A DNA stretch of 64,000 bases from Dipylidium caninum (taxonomy: Eukaryota > Platyhelminthes > Cestoda > Cyclophyllidea > Dipylidiidae): contig QEYB01000229.1 in NCBI GenBank assembly GCA_017562135.1, positions 496,001 through 560,000 of the forward strand, in the 5' to 3' direction. The stretch's first letter is position 1; the number at the start of each line of letters is the position of its first letter. The position numbers and the translations under genes were made by a program. Below the pieces are notes generated by a model that was given only the letters and a program-made list of their open reading frames with translations, did not search any database and was not told where the DNA came from. Positions 48,101 through 59,805 of this stretch are shown one piece after another.

Positions 48101-50240
48101 GGAAAGCTTTGTAGTTAAGATTATTTTTCCCACACCCTTGTCGGAAATTAATTAATCTTCTGAATTAGACCCATTAATGTAGTCAGGTCTACTCACATCC
48201 TCGGAATGCTTCCATTAGAATAGTCAGTGCCGTCGACTAATGACCCTGAATTAGGTGAATTTCAAACCGACTCGTCCGGTGTAATTGGATGTCAGTGATG
48301 CTCCTCATAGGGCTTGGACCCACCCTCCCAACTGTCCCGCCGCAGCCCGTCTCATCCCAACAACTGCCAGGTTATCACTTTGGTTGGTGTGGCTATTGCG
48401 TTTGACGCGTTTGATAAGCGGACTCGTCACCGCCACCATCGATTTCGTGAGGTGCAAGCGGTGGATCTTTCCTTGTCTATAAACTGGGAAAATGAGTCAC
48501 TAAAGTGGGCATCTCTCGTGCCTCCGTGACGTCTAACAGTGGGTTACAGGGTCTTCTGAAAGGAGGATATCAGAAATTGCACTGTCTCTGCGCCACCTGA
48601 AGGTGGGATTTCAGTGTCCGATGAGTCACAAGGCCAACATTAATTGTGCTTCATCAGCGAAGATAAAACCGGGCAGCCTCCCCTGTCAAATGTGACCTTC
48701 GGCGGTTTGAAGTTTCTCCCTCCGCCTCCCGCCCCCTTTTGCCCCGCCATCACCCTCTCTCGTCCCCGAATTTGTCTACTTAATGGTCCTCCCCTACGCG
48801 GACAAGAGTTGCGAGGCGGGTCGAAGGTCAGTGGGATCCATTTACTGGGGCGAGACATGGCACATGGAGGCAATCGTCCCGTTTGACGGGATCACGGGCT
48901 TACACATCTCCGCCTCCGCATCTCCCCACGCGGCGGAGGCGCGAAGCTGTGCGTTGTAACTCCTCACACGGCGTCCTTGCGTCATCACCGCACGTCATCG
49001 CTGCGCCAAGTGGGATAGGCCGTGTAATCGTCGCACTCCACCTCGGGGGGGAATTACCCACTTAGGGAAAGGCCTTCGCCCCGACTGTGTTCCTCCAGGT
49101 GTGACGGAGGACGCGAGTGGTTGGCGGCGAACACGGAGAAAAATACCTTCATTCCTCTTACGGACCGACTAGACCACAAAGACAGGCTCAAAAGATCACC
49201 GCATCACATGACGGGCAGGGCGGATCGAATTCAGTCTGCCGCCCGCGTCCGCCATGTACCGACTGGGGCGTAAAGTGGGCGTCCCCCTTTCCCCCTCTTC
49301 GCTTCCCCTCAGTCTGGCCAGGGTATAAACGGAATGAGCGGGTTAGATACGACCTTGGCCCTAGTGCCAGTGGATGGCCGGTCGCAGCTGCGAACGCCTC
49401 CTTCAAGTCTTCGGTGGCGGCGTCGTTGACCATCCTGGGTTCGTCGACAGCCTCAGGTCTCGTAAATTCGCCCTCGGTTGCAGTGCTGAACAACGGAAAC
49501 TACGCGAGCTACTTGGGTCCTTAACTCCGTCCTTCTTCAACTCCTCACATCCTTTCCTTTCGAAAGTGGTTGGAGCAATTTGCAGCTTCAGGCTGGGAGC
49601 GCTTGTGAGAAGACTCGTGTGTGGACCAACTCCCGAACGGTCAAGACGAGGCATGACCGATCACATCGCCTTGGCGTGCCCGACGGACTGGGTCCGCGGT
49701 GAGGGCGGGCACCTCCGCAGCGTGGCCACCATGGCTGGAGGCCGGTCTGCGTCGCTCCTAAGGTTGCCGAGACCGTCCAAAGAGGCAAAAACTTCAAATG
49801 CGACTCAAGTGTGACCACGGCGAGGGAAAGTGTGATTCTGACTCAATTCGACCAATTCATTCAAAGCACTGTCTTGTTCGAAGCGACTGGCTGGTAACTT
49901 ATCTTTCCTTCGTATGGAGATATTCGCGACTGCTTGCGAAACACCCGATTTTCGATTCCATCAGCGTCCGCGAAGGACAGCCTCGCGCACCACTGACCGG
50001 ACAGCTTCACAACGCCCTCCTGGCTATAACCACCCTCGCAATTGACGACCTGTGTCACCTCGTCCGATTCCGCCTCCAGCATCGTCACACACAGGCGGTG
50101 GCTCCCCCTGCTCGGCCAAATCCGGCCAATCGGCGGCAGCCAGCGAACGTGATATCTCGTCCGCTCGCAGCCAATCAGCGTCGCGCCACTGACTCAGACG
50201 CCTCCGAGGGGTACGCCCACGCACACACATTCACGAAAGC

Positions 50241-50262
50241 GCACACACACACACACACACAC
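50241..50262. repeat. (CA)n microsatellite
   Basis: Eleven CA units followed by imperfect ACACAA repeats to about 50277. Confidence 0.9.
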
Positions 50263-51994
50263 ATACACACAAACACAGGCATTAGTACACCCACAGACAG
50301 ACCGCTGGGGCCGCGTGTGATTCGCCAGCGGCGTGGAGGATCCTTCTCGTCGTGCTATTTTAACGCACGCAGCGGTGGCGTTGATCCCTCATCCGGCGGT
50401 TCCGCGAAGCTCCCGCCTTCGTGGTGGTGCGCAGCTCGGGCGCCACCCGGCTCCCGTAAGTCCTCGCCCTCTTTTCGCCTTTACCGCCGGCTCCTCCGCC
50501 CCTCCCGCGCTTACCATCTCCTCACTCCCCTTGTATGCCTTCCTGCCGACCCCCTCACAGACGAATTCGTTGATGTTTTGGTGGAGTCTCAAAGTGTCAA
50601 ATTTGATCACCTGAAGGGCAGCCTCGTTTCGACGCGGCGCCACCAGCCTGCTTTCTTACGTGTCACGTGGACTGGCATGCAATGTCAAATTGTTGTGACG
50701 GGAGTAAAAATTCAAGTGGGGTCGCTTTTTTCACCACATCTCTCGCGAGCCAATTAAAACAGAAGCCTGTCCTTCGGCCTCATGGGGTAGTTCCGAGCCA
50801 AAGTGAAGTGAAATCCTCCCTGGAAGACTGTTTCATCCACACAACCCGGCTTCACGACATTTGCTGGCCGCATTTTCCTCTGTTAGGCTATGCTAGACCC
50901 TCCGAGGAATCTCGTCTGCGTTGAAATTGGGGGGTTTCTCAGTCGTCAGTTCCCTGAATCGGACCTCAGCCTTGTCAAGCTGTCGGAATCTGCGCTTACT
51001 AGGGTAGTTGGCAAAGACCTTCGCCAAGGAAGGCGATCCGACCGCTACAAAGGCCTCCTGAGGCGTAGACGGCCCCTTCGCGACCTAAAAGGCGACCAGC
51101 AGGCGGCCGGCTCCTGACCCCCAACTCCTCCTCCTCCTTCTCCCCCTCCCCCTCTCTTCGGCTAGGGAGCCACCAGTTTTAATACTTCCGGAGCGCCATG
51201 GTGGCCGAACTTCTGGCGGGGAGTTTGTTTGACGTCCAAGCAAAGTGGCCTTCAAATCCCCCGCAAGCGGGAAACCATCGCCACTTCGGCATGCGGAAAA
51301 GTCGGGCGTTCAGCCTCGCTGTCCCTCGTTTTAGCCTCTCCCTCTTCCACGCTTCAGTCCACCTCAACTCTTCGGATTTAGGCCGATGCTTGTAGTGTGC
51401 GTGTGCGTGTGCGTGCGTTCAACAGTAAATTGTCCGTAGACCGGAAAAGGCGACCTTGAGGCTGGAACAAGGTTGGATTTATGAACAAGTCTAACTCGCA
51501 CAAACAAACTGGAACGCCACGATGAGCACAAACGTGTTTGAGCCTGAGTCCTCTCTTGGCTGAAGGCGGTGCGCAGGTGGTGCTGGAGACCGCATTCACG
51601 GAAGTATCTTTTATCGACGCGTGTGTCTGTCTGTCTGTGTGTGCATTTCTGAGTGAGGACCTCGATGGGTTGTGGGGCCCAGACGCAGCTTCCCTGAGGT
51701 ATTTCGACCCCCTTCGCCGCCAACTCCCATCCCCGGTTGAGACAGTCTGAGCAGACGAAAGCCGTAGGCACTGGACGAAACACAGCGTGTTGGTGGGAGA
51801 CGCGACGTCCTCGAGGGAATCTGCCCTGCCGCGGTTCACTCGGGGGCATCCGCTCCGACCCATTTCACTCACTTTGTGCGTCGTTACAGTGACCGACAGC
51901 CGCATGCTTTGAACGCCGTCATCTGCCGTTCTCCCGCCCTCTCTTCTCCCCCACTTCTCTATTTCTCTCTCTCCACCCACCTCCCTCTCCCTAG

Positions 51995-52034
51995 CGACGA
52001 GTGTCCTGACCACCTCGACTTCACCAACGAGATG
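51995..52034 (+). other. Candidate 40-nt internal exon
   Basis: About 70 bp of almost pure pyrimidine ending CCCTAG lies directly before it, and ATG|GTAAAT follows. The segment reads DECPDHLDFTNEM in the one frame that fits its length (phase 2 in). I do not recognise the protein and cannot find the neighbouring exons. Confidence 0.3.
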
Positions 52035-54532
52035 GTAAATTTTGCTGAAGTCGAGGATAAACCTTTCGTCGGGTGAGCTCGTTCGCTTAGTTTTGCCGCG
52101 GACATCTGCTTTTCTCGCCTACCGATCGCCCCGACGCTTGTCTCTCCTCTCCCGTTCGAGCCACCCTCGGCTACCACGCACATTCGCCTGTGCCACATCT
52201 CGTGGAGGTCGCCTGGTTGCTGTCCGTCTCTGAAGATCCTCCGACTTGCGTGCGGCGAAGACTACGCCACTTCCCCTCCACTGCCGCCATCTCAGCGCCC
52301 TCCCCCTTCCCCCTCGCCACCTCATTGAACATTTCAGGGTCGATGGAAACCTCTTCCGATTTTCGGGTTTTGCGTCTGGACGTTGGCCGACCAATTCGCC
52401 CCTCCCGGGTCGGGTGGCAATCCACACTTCAGTGTGTAAAGCCCTCGGCGGAGGGGAGTTTCCACCGCGTCATGCGTCAAAAGCCGTTTTGTGAATGAGC
52501 AGCAGCAGCAGCAGCGGGGAGGCAATAAACAGCATTAATCATGGTGCAGCCCAGTGTCCGGCTGACTCAGGCGGGCGGACGGGAGTGCGAGCGGTTGATC
52601 GGCCGGCGGAGGCACGAAGACTACCGGCGAATGCGTGCACCCCGACGCCATCTCCCCGCGCTTCTCCGTCTCCTGGCCCGGGCCGAGCAGACTTGTCGGA
52701 ACTGCGGTGTTCTCGTCGCCCCTTTGCGTGTCAGTTTCGGCCGCTGTTAAGTGGCCTCACTCTTGGGAAAGTTCTACGCCGCGAAAACCCTCGTCCATGT
52801 GGCCTCGCGTTGTAAGGACGATCTTTCAGCCTGCGTTGTTCATGCCTCAAGGTGTTTTGTTTTAATCTCTTGGAGATTACATTTTCGCACCCCATTTCTA
52901 TTCCAGGAAACCGAGGAGACACAGTCATGTGTGTGGCCGTTGCGCAACAAATAGCCAGCGGGGAGTGTCGCGCTGCGGAGGGGTGAGAAGCTCAAAGTGG
53001 CAAGTCGGCGCTGGAGGTTGGAATGTCCAGAACCGCAGCCGTCTGCTGGTGGTCGGCGCCTCCGACTGATGCCGGCCGGGGTGCCTCCAATGTGCACGCC
53101 GACGCCTCTAGTCGCCACAGCTAGACCTTTGGGCCGACAGAGAAGGAGTGACTGAAAGGATTCCAGACACCTTTTCGTAGTCTTTTATCGCCCAGAATCT
53201 CGTATGAAACATCTCAGCTGTCGACGGTGCTCTCTCAGGTCGACTTTACGAAGTCGAGGTGAATTTCTGCCTGAACGGCCCGAGTCCGTGCAAAACGGAG
53301 ACGAGGACCATTGCGGCCTGTCTTCTTGCCTTTCTAATTATTGTCATTTTCGTCAGAACCGCCGCGGAGTGTAAACACCTCGGCCCGCTGATAGGCGCTC
53401 TTACGTCAAATCCGATCACCAGAGACATTCGGCCCAGGTGTCTTAAAATTCTCCGCCCACTACGCCAGTCGTTAAAGCGGAGAGTCCCCACGGGCATTCC
53501 ATTTAACGATGAGGTTCCCTTCACGGCTGCACGCGGTTTATTCCCTTGTTCCGAGGTTTCGGGAGCATCCAACCACCTCTCGGACGTAGTTCCAGCACAC
53601 CAGAACTCGCGGATCCGCCTCAGCGCAGCAACGAAGTCCACCATCTCTTCACGCGACTATTCCAACTACGTCAAAGGAATTTGGCTTCGAGTGCGGAAGT
53701 GGTTCCCCCCGTTGGGGGGGAGGTGGGGGCGGTCGCTCGGAAGATGACTTCGGCACCGGGCCGTGGTGGAACCTAGGATGGAAGCCGCGTAAGTCTTGGG
53801 AGCACTTCCTAGTCCAACAGTGCAAATTGTAGCATTTGTCGTTCGACGAGCAGTGGGCAACTGCAAGGGAGGATGCGCGAGTCCCGCCGCTTGAGTCTTC
53901 GACTCCCCGTGGACACTGACGCTCGGCGCAGTGCTTCCCCCGCGGGAGAGGCACGGCTGCCCCTTTGGTCCCCACGTCTGAGTCCCGACTGGGCCCGGCG
54001 GACGTCGTACGAGGCGCGGTGGACGAGGCAGCCCGAGCCGCGAAACTGCATGGGGCTAATAGAATGTACGGACGAACTGATACACTGCAGTGATTGCTCA
54101 TCCAGCGCAAACAATGGCCCCACCATTTCGTAAAAGGAGCTGTTTCGCCCCTCTCTGGCACACAATTCGCTCCCGCTGGGGTGTTTTTCACACCCGCATT
54201 CGTCACTCTTTGTCTGGCGGTTGGGACGGTGTAAAATGAAGGCACAAGTCTGTGACACTGTCTGTCTCGCCCGAGCGTGGGCTCAGTGGAGTAAGAACTG
54301 TGCCGTCTGGTCTGTGCACTAAACTGTCTGATGTTTTTGTCTGGGGCCTTTTTTGAGTCATTAGGATGGTGGAAGGAGACGTGAGTTTGCGGCTTTGGCC
54401 GGTTGAAGGATTTCAGGCGCAGGAGGAGGTAGTTACGGTGGTAGTGGTGGTGACTACACGAAAACAAAGAAATCTCATTCACCCTCGACACGCGCGCGCC
54501 CACGTCCACGTCCGGGAGGGAGTGAGGGAGAA

Positions 54533-54554
54533 GCGGCGGCGGCGGCGGCGGCGG
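54533..54554. repeat. (GGC)n trinucleotide run
   Basis: Seven uninterrupted GGC/CGG units in GC-rich DNA with no gene assigned. Confidence 0.9.
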
Positions 54555-55062
54555 AGGTGGGATGGAGGCGCCCACAGCCCTGTGTATTTCTCAAGGTCGA
54601 CGGTGCCCATGACTCACGCGTAAACAAGGCGAGTGGCGTGGCGCAGCCCTCGGCTCCTTGAAACGCGTTGGGGCGCGAAAAGCTGTCAAGCTGAGAGGCT
54701 GGCAATCCTCCGCTTCCCTTCCTCGCCTCCTCCCCACCGCCCCACACTTCACTCCGTCTTCGCCCATGTCGTCGCCGGGTGGACAGGCGCAGCGGAGCCC
54801 ACGAGCCGCAGAGGCCTGTTCCATTGTACTGCCACCACTGGGGACGCCTTGGGAGGAGATTCACTTCAGTGGCAGTTTTTGAAGTCATTGAGCAATTCCC
54901 CATTTTGACAGAAAGGCAGGAATCCTCATCACAGCGCAAAAGAAAGGCCATGTTTAGAAGAATCGGACCCCGTGACGCGTAAGACGAGCGAGCTCCCATA
55001 TCCAGACGAGGCTTTTCCGTAAGGATTTGCTCTGAGGCCTGAAGTCCTCGTTGGCGCTGCAC

Positions 55063-55579
55063 ATGAAACCGTCTTCACTACTGCAACTCCTCTCCGACGT
55101 GGAGCAGACGTACATCTCAGCGGTCAGACTGGTTGGCGGCTTCATCTCTGCTCAAGAGAAACGCCTGCCCTCGAGGGAGTGTGGTAGCCTGAGCGACAGG
55201 ACTGGAGGAAAGCGGGTAAGTAGAGCAGCTGCGACCTCCTCCTCCTCCCCCTCCGCCTACCCACCACTTCGCGCCGGGGGCTCGTAGATCTGACGCGGTT
55301 GCTGATCTGCCCGGTGAAGGTGTCAACCTCCCGCCCGTCCGCTCCGCCCCCATTCGGGAGGCAAACAGGCCGGGCGAAGGGGCCGATGAATTGCCGCTTC
55401 GTGTTCTCAATTGCGCCGACTCGTCTGTCATCCCCCCTTCCAGGCACAAATGCTCCGACGTTTTTTTCTCTTTTAACATCTCCCAGATGAAGCAGCTACT
55501 AATTTTGAACAACAACAACAATAACAAGGCGGTCTGTTGGCGGAATCGCACTAACGCTCGGGAAGCGGTGCCGTGTTAA
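55063..55579 (+). CDS. Candidate two-exon small gene, 81 aa, unknown function
   Basis: Exon 1 (55063-55215) encodes 51 residues: MKPSSLLQLLSDVEQTY then an amphipathic, helix-like part (SAVRLVGGFISAQEKRL) and a polar end. It stops at a strong donor AAGCGG|GTAAGT in phase 0. A 271-nt intron ends with TTTTAACATCTCCCAG, a good branch site plus acceptor. Exon 2 (55487-55579) continues in phase 0 with MKQLLIL, an Asn run and a short polar tail to TAA. The frame above the ATG is closed by a TGA 11 codons before. There is no signal peptide and no known domain. Exon 2 could instead start with its own ATG, or exon 1 could splice to a later exon. It is supported by splice signals and phase only. Confidence 0.35.
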
Positions 55580-55876
55580 CAAATCCAAGCCTAGTTTGTT
55601 GATGTCCAGGGGTTCGGTGTCCGCCGTCTAACCCGAACGACTTAGCCCCACCCCCCCGTGTTTACTTTCGGGCGTCTGTGTGCGGTGACTTTCCTCCTGG
55701 CACTCGCCGAGTGTCTCCGCCTCGCTCCCTGCGCCTCTTTCACTCTCACCTGTGTGTAAGTGTTTAATTCTGGATGGCCAGTGTCAATCACCGGCTGTCG
55801 CCGCAAAGTTTAGCTGAACTGGTCGGCGCTCGTGCAGCGGCTGCGAGCCGCCTCGGATTTGGCTTGTGATTCCACT

Positions 55877-55893
55877 CACACACACACACACAC
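55877..55893. repeat. (CA)n microsatellite, short
   Basis: Eight CA units just before the small basic frame at 55938. Confidence 0.85.
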
Positions 55894-55937
55894 GCAAACT
55901 CAGCATATTCTTTTATCTGGCCACTTTTCGCCTAACC

Positions 55938-56132
55938 ATGGAAGGAAAGACTCCAGTAGACGGCGCAAACAGTGCAGAAAACGAGGCGTCAACGTGGACG
56001 AGGACGAGGACAGACCAAAGGAGGATTAAAGCGGGGCGCAAGCGTAGAGGTAGAGGCCTCCGTCGTCGTACCAAAGATGTTGGGAGGATCACGTTAGGCG
56101 CCAGGAGATGCAAGTCGGAACACTCACAGTAG
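55938..56132 (+). CDS. Hypothetical 64-aa Arg/Lys-rich peptide, doubtful
   Basis: ATG at 55938 in a strong context (AACCATGG) opens a frame ending at 56132. The N-terminal half is acidic/neutral (MEGKTPVDGANSAENEAS) and the second half is very basic (RRIKAGRKRRGRGLRRR), like a nucleic-acid-binding tail. No homologue is recognised. It lies about 360 bp after the candidate gene at 55063-55579 on the same strand and could be another exon or unrelated. Confidence 0.2.
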   Translation: MEGKTPVDGANSAENEASTWTRTRTDQRRIKAGRKRRGRGLRRRTKDVGRITLGARRCKSEHSQ

Positions 56133-58599
56133 ACAGCTGGTGAGCGGAGGGAGTTTACCCGAAGCAGTCAGTTCTGTGTTGGAAGTTGGGGGAAACCCTC
56201 TTCAAAGGCTGTCACTCCCGGCTCCCTGGCTAGAGCGAGACTCGGGACTGTCCTGGAAGTGGCAACCACCGCGTCTGTCGGGTTGGCTGTGTTGTGGGTG
56301 TGTTTTTCGGCCACTTGGCAGCCTGGTTCCGAGTTACCCCTTTGTGAGGTTTCAACTTAAAGGAATGCAGGACAGACTTGCCGTGGGGTTTCTCTTACGG
56401 ATGCGGAAATGGAACCCGAGACGGCAGGGACACGAAACCGCATGGGTTGTGTGGAGACAGGACTTTCGCCGCTGCAAGAAACTTGTGACGACGCAGCTGG
56501 AATTCTTTCAATTTCTCCGCCTTTCCCTTGCCTCATTGTCTTCCTCTTTTCGGGCATCCTCCGATCACTGGTCGGTAACTTTCCTCCTTATGACTCCACT
56601 TGAACTAAGCGATTCGCCCATTGCCAAGCAGTGTTAGACGCGGAGAGAGTGAACTGCCGCCAGAGAAGCCCTCATGATGCAGTGGGACCGGGGAACACTC
56701 GCGTAAAAGAGCTAAGGAGACATCTCGGCTAAAGGGTAGGGAAAGCGAAGTTCGAGTCGCTTGCGTCACACATTTTACGTGACACGTGATCCCTCCTCGT
56801 CCTATTTAGCCTCTTAGTATTCCAAGCCCTCCGTCCCCTCCAAGTAATGCAAAAATGTGTTTTTTTTGTATAACAGCCTTTTGTGACTCATCGTCTTATA
56901 AGCTCACACAGACGAAAGAACATAGACTGGAGCGTCAGGTCACGCTGGGCGAGGGCGAAGTTCGAGCGAAAACTTCGGAGGCGGGCTTGACCAATCGCGT
57001 CGAGCAGAGTAAATTATGCGGAGTCATGCTTTATCACCCGAAGCGGCCAGGAAAGCCAACCTACAAGTCCCTGGGTGCTCGCATGGGCGATCACAGAGAA
57101 GCCAGTAACACACAATAGTCAAGAGAGTAAGCGAGGCCAAGGGGCTGACCGAATGACCGGACGTCACTCGACTTAAAGCGGTTCTCGTGCGGGGTACCGC
57201 GGCGACGGTCGGAGCAAGAGCCGTGCGCCCAGATCCACACGACCAGGAGGGCGCAACGTGGTGGAGCTGACGAAGACTGGACAACTCGTACACCTGCAGG
57301 TCAGCCTAATTCAACCCTCCCCGACAATCCCATTTCTTCCTCCAACACCTAGACTGGCTACGGGGGCGTTACGGAGGCGAAAGTCCCCTTAGTTTGTAAT
57401 CGGCCGCAGCATTCGACGTGGGCCTCCCCTCTCGAATATGCGAAGCCTCAGGGTGAGTCGATCCTCGGAGAACGAAAGTACGCCCACGGGCAGGCCACCG
57501 GTCCCGTGAGAAAGGGAGTTTCACCTCTCCCTTCCGTGCGGAAATGCCCTGAAAAAGGACTTCCGCCTTCTGCTCTTGCGTTCAGCATGATGGCTGACTT
57601 TGTCTGCCACCTCGATTTCCGAATGTCCGGAAATCCACTCACCACCCGCCTCGGATTGCGCGCGACCGCTACACAGTGGAAGTCACTTAGTCAAAACACT
57701 TTCACGGATCAGCCACTGAGTAGACATTGACTTTCCCCGTGACTCATTTCTGTTTTTTTTGTTGCTTCCCCTCGATGAAGCATCGCGCAAGCTAAATATA
57801 GTAACTGCTAATTTTACAAAGGTCATTTTGAGCTGGTGAGGCTCGGACGGGCTCTCTGTGGAGTCGGACGGAGCATTTACCGCGTCCCTGGCAGGTTGAC
57901 AAGCCCCAGACCATGTGGCACATGTGGCTTGCGTTATGGAGGCCGGGAGACGTGAGCACCCTCGAGATGTTTCAACCGCCTTTTCCATAATTGCACTCGT
58001 CTATTCCTTCGACTTCCCCCGCTTCCATCTCTTCTCGCTGAGGAGCCGCCCCGCACGTGGCGGAGGGCGGAGGGCAGAGGCTGGAGCACCGCTGCTAGAC
58101 AAGGCCGGAATTGTTCTCGGGACGGCGGGACGGCGGGACGGCGACTGGACCTGGTGCTGCATGAATGGGCGCTTTGTTTTGCCCCGGGAACGGGGTTGGG
58201 GAGCAGCCCTCCTCGAGAGTCCCAGCGATGCAGGCAGACCGCAGGGTGTTAGAAGGCTTGCTTAAACTTCCCATTTTTGTACAGCAAAGAAATGTAAGAT
58301 CTCCCGCAAAAATTCCGTCTCTAGTTGGATTAAAAGATTCGCCCAAAGTGCCTTGTTTAAGTGCGTGTCGAGGCCCGAATCGGCTTTCGACTGTGGACTG
58401 CCCGGTAATTTCGTTCGACGTCAACTCCAAGGCGCCGTATTTCTTCCTTCCCCCTTCGCGTGTGGAAGCGAAAGTCGCGTTGCCGAATGCCTCCGTCATG
58501 ACTCTCTTCAAGGAATCTTAGCAAGTTGACAAAATACTTTTGGCGTCAGCCACTTGGAAGACATTCAATCGCCATCATCGTCAGCATTGCCGATTTGAG
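56133..58599. other. Intergenic region before mariner copy 2
   Basis: Frames of 60-165 codons on both strands overlap each other, and none has domain features, splice signals in phase or a paralogue. I see no gene. Confidence 0.45.
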
Positions 58600-59805
58600 A
58601 CTTCAGGTCCACCGGAAGGTTTTCTCCGTTTAGTGCAATGAAAAAAAGTGCAATTTTTCTAGCCGCCAACAAAATTTACTACAAAGAATATAATTTTCTC
58701 CATTGTTAATGGCTCCTTGCCAGTGTGAGGTCAGTCATTGTGTTTCATTTTATGAAAAGGTTCCTCTTTCGATGCCTCAAAATCGAGCCAGCGCTTGTTT
58801 GACATCTTCTTGATTTCCAAATTTTTGTCCTTCCAAAAGTCTTGTGAGAACAAGAACAGGCGACAGCAGGTCAGAGGGCGGGCGCCGGGTCCGGAGGATG
58901 TGGTGGATGCGCTCGAATCTCCCTGCCTGCTTCTGCAACTTCTCGACGGATTTCCGAAGCAGCGCCTAGCCTGACATCGCCTTGCTGCAGTACGCAGTCC
59001 TTCCTCCCTCCTGGGCATCGTCTGCCGCGTTTCTTCGACTGCCTTCTTCAGATTAGCCAGCTGCCGACAACACTTCGCCCGAAATTAGCTTTTCGTTCGG
59101 CTTTAAAAGCTCGTAGTGCCTCGGTCCTCGAGTGTCCCACCGCACACACACACACGGCAGCCCAACATTCTCCTGTTCAGAGTCGAAGGTGGCTTTCGCG
59201 GTGAAGGGGACAGGTTCGCCGCACTCACAATATGCCTCTTTCCTCACGATTTTGCCGAAGATAATCCACCTTTCACGCCCACCTATCATCATCTGCTTCA
59301 AGGAGGGCTCAATTTTTTTCATAGCAGGCCATTCGGTCGTCCAAATGCCTTTGAGTTAATTCAGGCGACATTCGCCTTGACCATTGTCACACCGGTCCCC
59401 TCCTCCGCGTATGGGCCGAGATGGCGTGTTGAGCTGAGGCGAGCCTTTCTGCCATCTGCGACGTTGTCAGGTGAGGATCTTGCTCCAACATGGCGCCAAC
59501 AACTTCGTCGTCGATCTACGACGACCGTCCAGAACGCGGCTTCTCAGAAGGGTCAACGGCACCAGTTTCAGTCTCTGCGAACCATCTTTTGCACCTTCAT
59601 CTGACACTTTCCAGCCATTTCTACACGCGTCTGGAGCGTTTCTTCCTCGTCGAAGGTCGTATCAACACACAGTTTGGCGTAAATGAGTTTCCCCAGTACA
59701 CACTTAAGACGAACGTGAATAAACATTATTTTAATTGACTTCTTACGTCAGAATGGATGCGGTGGGCGATTAAAAATAGACATTCGAACATGCGTCAAAT
59801 AAACG
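58600..59805 (-). mobile_element. Degenerate mariner-family transposon, copy 2
   Basis: On the minus strand, in broken frames, the order of mariner transposase blocks is kept. First come GAVDPSEKPRSGR, MLEQDPH and LTTSQMAERLASAQ (helix-turn-helix region), then SPELTQRHLDDRM (the WVPHEL linker position). The catalytic part follows in a continuous 89-residue piece (59322-59053): GRERWIIF at the GDEKWI position and YELLKPNE at the YYELLPPN position. Last is a 95-residue piece (to 58731) with DFWKDKN and KRWLDFEASK at the C-terminus. The first catalytic Asp lies in the block written GGRERW, where the expected D is changed to R, so the enzyme would be dead even without the stops. It shares about 1.1 kb with copy 1 at 2415-3460, in opposite orientation. 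Confidence 0.85.

Larger units (their letters stand above)
45101..55062. other. 10-kb region without a firm gene
   Basis: An AT-rich block lies at 46.3-48.3 kb; the rest is GC-rich. A 319-codon open frame at 49798-50757 (+) runs through a CA repeat and is doubtful. Exon-like segments with pyrimidine-tract acceptors occur at 50561 (DEFVDVLVESQSVKF) and 51995-52034. A frame at about 53206-53747 (+) has a hydrophobic 20-residue segment (TIAACLLAFLIIVIFV) that could span a membrane, but has no ATG before it. These may belong to one intron-rich plus-strand gene that I cannot assemble. Confidence 0.35.

Noticed and set aside
49798..50757. 319-codon plus-strand open frame with an ATG
   Set aside because: It runs through a CA microsatellite, has no domain and changes composition along its length; GC-rich DNA gives such frames by chance. 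Only a possible exon near 50561 is kept as a finding.
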